A stretch of DNA of 64,000 nt from Sipunculus nudus (taxonomy: Eukaryota; Annelida; Sipuncula; Golfingiida; Sipunculidae). A model generated the notes under the pieces. The model saw nothing but the letters and a program-made list of their open reading frames with translations. It was not told the origin of the DNA and ran no database searches. Shown in pieces: positions 61,084 through 64,000 of this stretch (positions within the stretch are counted from its first letter, which is position 1; every line of letters starts with the position of its first letter). The position numbers and the translations under genes are program-made. The DNA lies in NCBI GenBank assembly GCA_026874595.1, contig CM049320.1, positions 53,905,070 to 53,969,069 on the forward strand. Direction: 5' to 3'.

Positions 61084-62109
61084 GTATGTCTTTATTTAAG
61101 CACAATTTTTTAACCCGATTGAAAACAGTCACATTTATGTATATATATTTACTTTTATAGATTGAGAATAAGTTCCCAGTTGTTGTCTTGATTTACTTTT
61201 ATGACCCAAGTTCCTGGTCAATATATATATAATCCATCTTTATAAACAGGTGACTTCAGATATGAAATTATTCTTAAAAACTAAAATTGCCAGATCTGTT
61301 GCCAGTTAAGTGACCAGTAACACCGTGCTGCCCTAAGTGTTGTGCAAAAAATGTCTTTTTGCTTGTTGCATGGCTGCCTTTTTGGTGCTTAATTTGTTGT
61401 GTTTACCCTTTGCAGATGTAGCTTTTACCCAATTCAAAAATTACATTGAGAGGCAGGTCTTGGATTCGCAACAAGTAATCATATGCTATTTTTCCCATTA
61501 TCAGTGCAATAGGACGGATGGCCATTGCTGTGCAATTCCCTGTATGACTTGTATTACGACTCTGAAGTAGGTTACCAGTCCAGTAGAAATGCCTACTTAG
61601 TCGTATATTCTCAGCTAATCTATAATAGCATGACTACTTTCAGCTATGATCTCATACTTGTAAGTGCCTATGTGTTTATATGTCTGTATCTATTAGGCCA
61701 AAAAAAATTTAAGGTATGGTTCTCGGGCACCGTGTGCATCAATTTAAACACTCTGCATCAAAAATATTTATTTTGATTTTTAATAGAAACTCATAATACC
61801 AGTTTTGAGCTCCAGCCACTCAGACATTTCTTTCATGAAAATAAAATAATTAATACAGTTATATTCAGATTTGCTTTATTATGTAGTGCTTTTACCTGTT
61901 TAGCAAAAAAATTCTGTTATTATCATGCTTTTCCCTGAACATATGACACTTTTATCGAAACATACAAAAAGAGGGGGAAAAAAAGAAAAGCAAATCACCC
62001 TTGCTCACTGTTTGCTGAAAATAAAGTGCCTGAGAACCCAACCTTATTTGTTTTGCCTTACTGAAAACTTCTCCCGGGTTCTTACTAGTCTTTCTGTATT
62101 TTCTTCAAG

Positions 62110-62172
62110 AACATGGTCTTGTGGAATCACGGCATGACAGTTCTCTGTATGACACTCAAACTGCCATATATG
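62110..62172 (+). CDS. Host gene tyrosine-repeat exon 5
   Basis: 63 bp, phase 1-1. Acceptor TTTTCTTCAAG ends at 62109 and donor GTAGGT starts at 62173. It reads EHGLVESRHDSSLYDTQTAI then Y. It keeps H-(E/D)-(N/S)-S-L-Y while Trp is replaced by Arg, a conservative drift that keeps the tyrosine. The protein continues beyond this exon, and no stop is reached. Confidence 0.7.
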
Positions 62173-62967
62173 GTAGGTATTTCTTGTGCATTATGTATGT
62201 GTTTCTGTGTATATGAATATGTGAAAAGTCTATTATCATTAAGCCATGCCATTGAAATTAGAAATCAGACAAATATAAAAATAGCATGCAGTTGAGGATT
62301 GTATTGATATCTTCAAATTCATTCACTTGACAGTAACTATAATATAATAAGGATATTTTTTATTATTTTGGTATTGTGTGCTGTTTTGTTACATTAACTG
62401 GTTTCTCATGATGTTGACTTTTCACATTTGTTTGTTCAGAAAAGCCTTTGCTTATTGAGCATTTAATGAGACAACCAACATGTATAAGTGCTCCTCCAAT
62501 TAAAAATTAAATTTGAAAACTTTTACAATGGTTAAATGTAGTAATTTTTATTTTGGATATATTAAATTTCTTATTATAAGTGTTTGGATTTCTCTGCATC
62601 AGAAATCAATCTTGACTTAACCTGATTTTCCTTAATATAGCAGTGAAGTTTCCTGATTTAACTAATTTTGCATGTTTATAGATTAGATTTAAAAATTGGG
62701 TATTAAATTGTCTAGCGTTTAAGCCATGGCTCTGGTTCCTAGGGTACAAGTTATAATGGCCCAGTGTCTATAATGGTAAGGTCCAAATCAGGCCTGGTAC
62801 CCTGGTCTCAGCCTGTAGAAATCCTTCTCTGCAGGAAAGTAAGTCCACCCATATTTTAATATTTGTGTGCATGTATATACTTAAATAGCTTCAGCTTAAC
62901 AATTAAAATTCATACGAAACCTTATATTTTTATATAGTTATGTGCTAAAATTATTAAACTCTGATAG
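62173..62967. other. Intron or downstream sequence
   Basis: No further repeat exon was recognised. A possible 27-bp exon at 62812-62838 is too weak to call. Confidence 0.4.
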
Positions 62968-62998
62968 GCAGCTGAGCATCGTGACCCATGGGTCCCTT
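62968..62998 (+). mobile_element. Family A 3' end fragment
   Basis: GCAGCTGAGCATCGTGACCC then ATGGGTCCCTT, the 3' hairpin end alone, without the rest of the element. Confidence 0.75.
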
Positions 62999-62999
62999 C

Positions 63000-63790
63000 T
63001 TTCCATCTTGTGAGGGATATTGGTCATAGTTGAAGAGTTATAACATCAGATGATCAGTCAGCCAGTCGTGAACAGCAGGAACAGAGCCAGATAGGTCTAA
63101 CATTTCATAATGCACTCTTGTGGCCAAATCCAGCAAACCCAGCCATAACATTCAGTGCTTTAGATATTAAAACAATGTTAACAAAGCATTGTGTTAAGTT
63201 CAAGAGAACTTTTGACTTACTAGTAGTATACCCTTAATTTTGACATGCAACTTTTGACACCTAGGTTAGTGTGTGCGTGAAATGACAGCCCCCATGAGTT
63301 TTGATATTTTGCGAGGTCAGGGTTTGATAAATGAAAAGAAATACAACAATTAAGTTAGAGGACAGATTCTGAAGGTGGGAATCTGTAAGCGGAGAGAATT
63401 TGGTGTCCAATTTACCAATATCTTAAAAAAATAGAATCTGGGGGAACGCTCTACCAGGACTTGGCACACTCTCATCACTAAAATAATCATAGGATTAACC
63501 AGTATCAATGAATGTTAGTGATAATTAGAGCTAAATAGTGACACATGCACTGACACATTATAACACATTTGGTATAAAATATATTGAGGTCTGCAACATG
63601 CTTTACAGTCATAAGCAATGTGTTATTAGACACAGACCCTGCTGGCTCCAACTTTCCTGATAAATTGTAAACCTTCACTTGTCATATTAAGTTGGCTTCT
63701 TTTTATGTTTTGTGAGCATGCTTGCTTTAATGTACCTTTTCGGGGCTGACCTCTGGTTGAATTCATTGCTCAGACCTATTATCACAGCAT
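63000..63790. other. Non-coding stretch, nothing recognised
   Basis: No gene or element ends were seen. Confidence 0.4.
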
Positions 63791-63806
63791 GATAGGTGAC
63801 TGTTTT

Positions 63807-63915
63807 GCATGTTATTTACATTTTATTTGCATATGATGTGCATGTTATTTGCATTTTATGTATATTATATTTACATGTTATTTGTATGTGTTTATGTTAA
63901 GTTTACATGTGTTTT
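63807..63915. repeat. Minisatellite with ATGTTATTTGCATTTTAT-type unit
   Basis: Degenerate units of about 18-24 bp containing ATGTTATTT and GCATTTTAT recur five or six times. Confidence 0.7.
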
Positions 63916-63919
63916 GTAT

Positions 63920-64000
63920 ACACAGTAAAATCTGGCCTAGGGACCACCTTGGTTTCGTGACCATCTCAAAACAATGGCCATTTTTCACGGGTTGATTCCT
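63920..64000 (+). mobile_element. Family E element, cut by the window end
   Basis: ACACAGTAAAATCTGGCC, then GGGACCACC and CATCTCAAAACAATGGCC, resembling 58750-58830. The remainder is outside the window. Confidence 0.5.

Noticed and set aside
62812-62838. Possible 27-bp phase-1 microexon
   Set aside because: Acceptor lacks a pyrimidine tract and the peptide does not clearly match the repeat; transcript data would be needed.

Overview
This is AT-rich animal nuclear DNA. It holds one multi-exon host gene, a broken LTR retrotransposon, a broken LINE, many non-autonomous elements and long TA microsatellites. The repeat styles point to a mollusc, most likely a bivalve: elements with hairpin ends and tandem cores, ends carrying GACCCATGGGTC, and tRNA-like SINEs. 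That is inference, because no barcode gene is present. No rRNA, true tRNA gene, CRISPR array or operon was seen.

Layout. 1-4957: the 3' part of a decayed Ty3/gypsy-type element with integrase ahead of reverse transcriptase (Gmr1-like order), ending in a probable 3' LTR at 3940-4957. 4958-9060: microsatellites and a minus-strand tRNA-derived SINE. 9230-13160: a decayed L1/Tx1-type LINE. 13160-34057: non-coding DNA with two hAT-type elements whose 8-bp target duplications are visible (17627-18098 and 19185-20682), two related elements with about 280-bp tandem cores in opposite orientation (15978-17110 and 24468-26451), a third tandem-core element (22861-23580), foldbacks, and a 142-bp near-perfect palindrome (32854-32995).

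34058 to the right end: a plus-strand host gene. A large exon (34058-34998) starts the protein, which is basic/acidic and low in complexity, with a PxxP motif and YEN and YxxL tyrosine motifs. After a 15.5-kb intron come a 72-bp exon (50491-50562) and five short exons of 63-66 bp (59386-62172). Every visible splice junction is in phase 1. The five short exons are recognisable copies of one another and mostly carry an ENSLY-type tyrosine motif, so the gene has expanded a tyrosine-bearing repeat by exon duplication. I do not recognise the family; a cytoplasmic phosphotyrosine docking protein is a hypothesis. The gene continues past the window.

The introns are filled with families named here A (GACCCATGGGTC 3' hairpin), C (AGGCCTGTAGGCCT 3' hairpin), D (TTAAAGGGGCCC inverted ends) and E (ends like ACAGTGGAACCT). 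The most unusual signals are the exon array, the 142-bp palindrome, the A and C families that share insertion logic but differ inside, and an exact 12-bp palindrome, GGTGGCGCCACC, that recurs in otherwise different repeat families.
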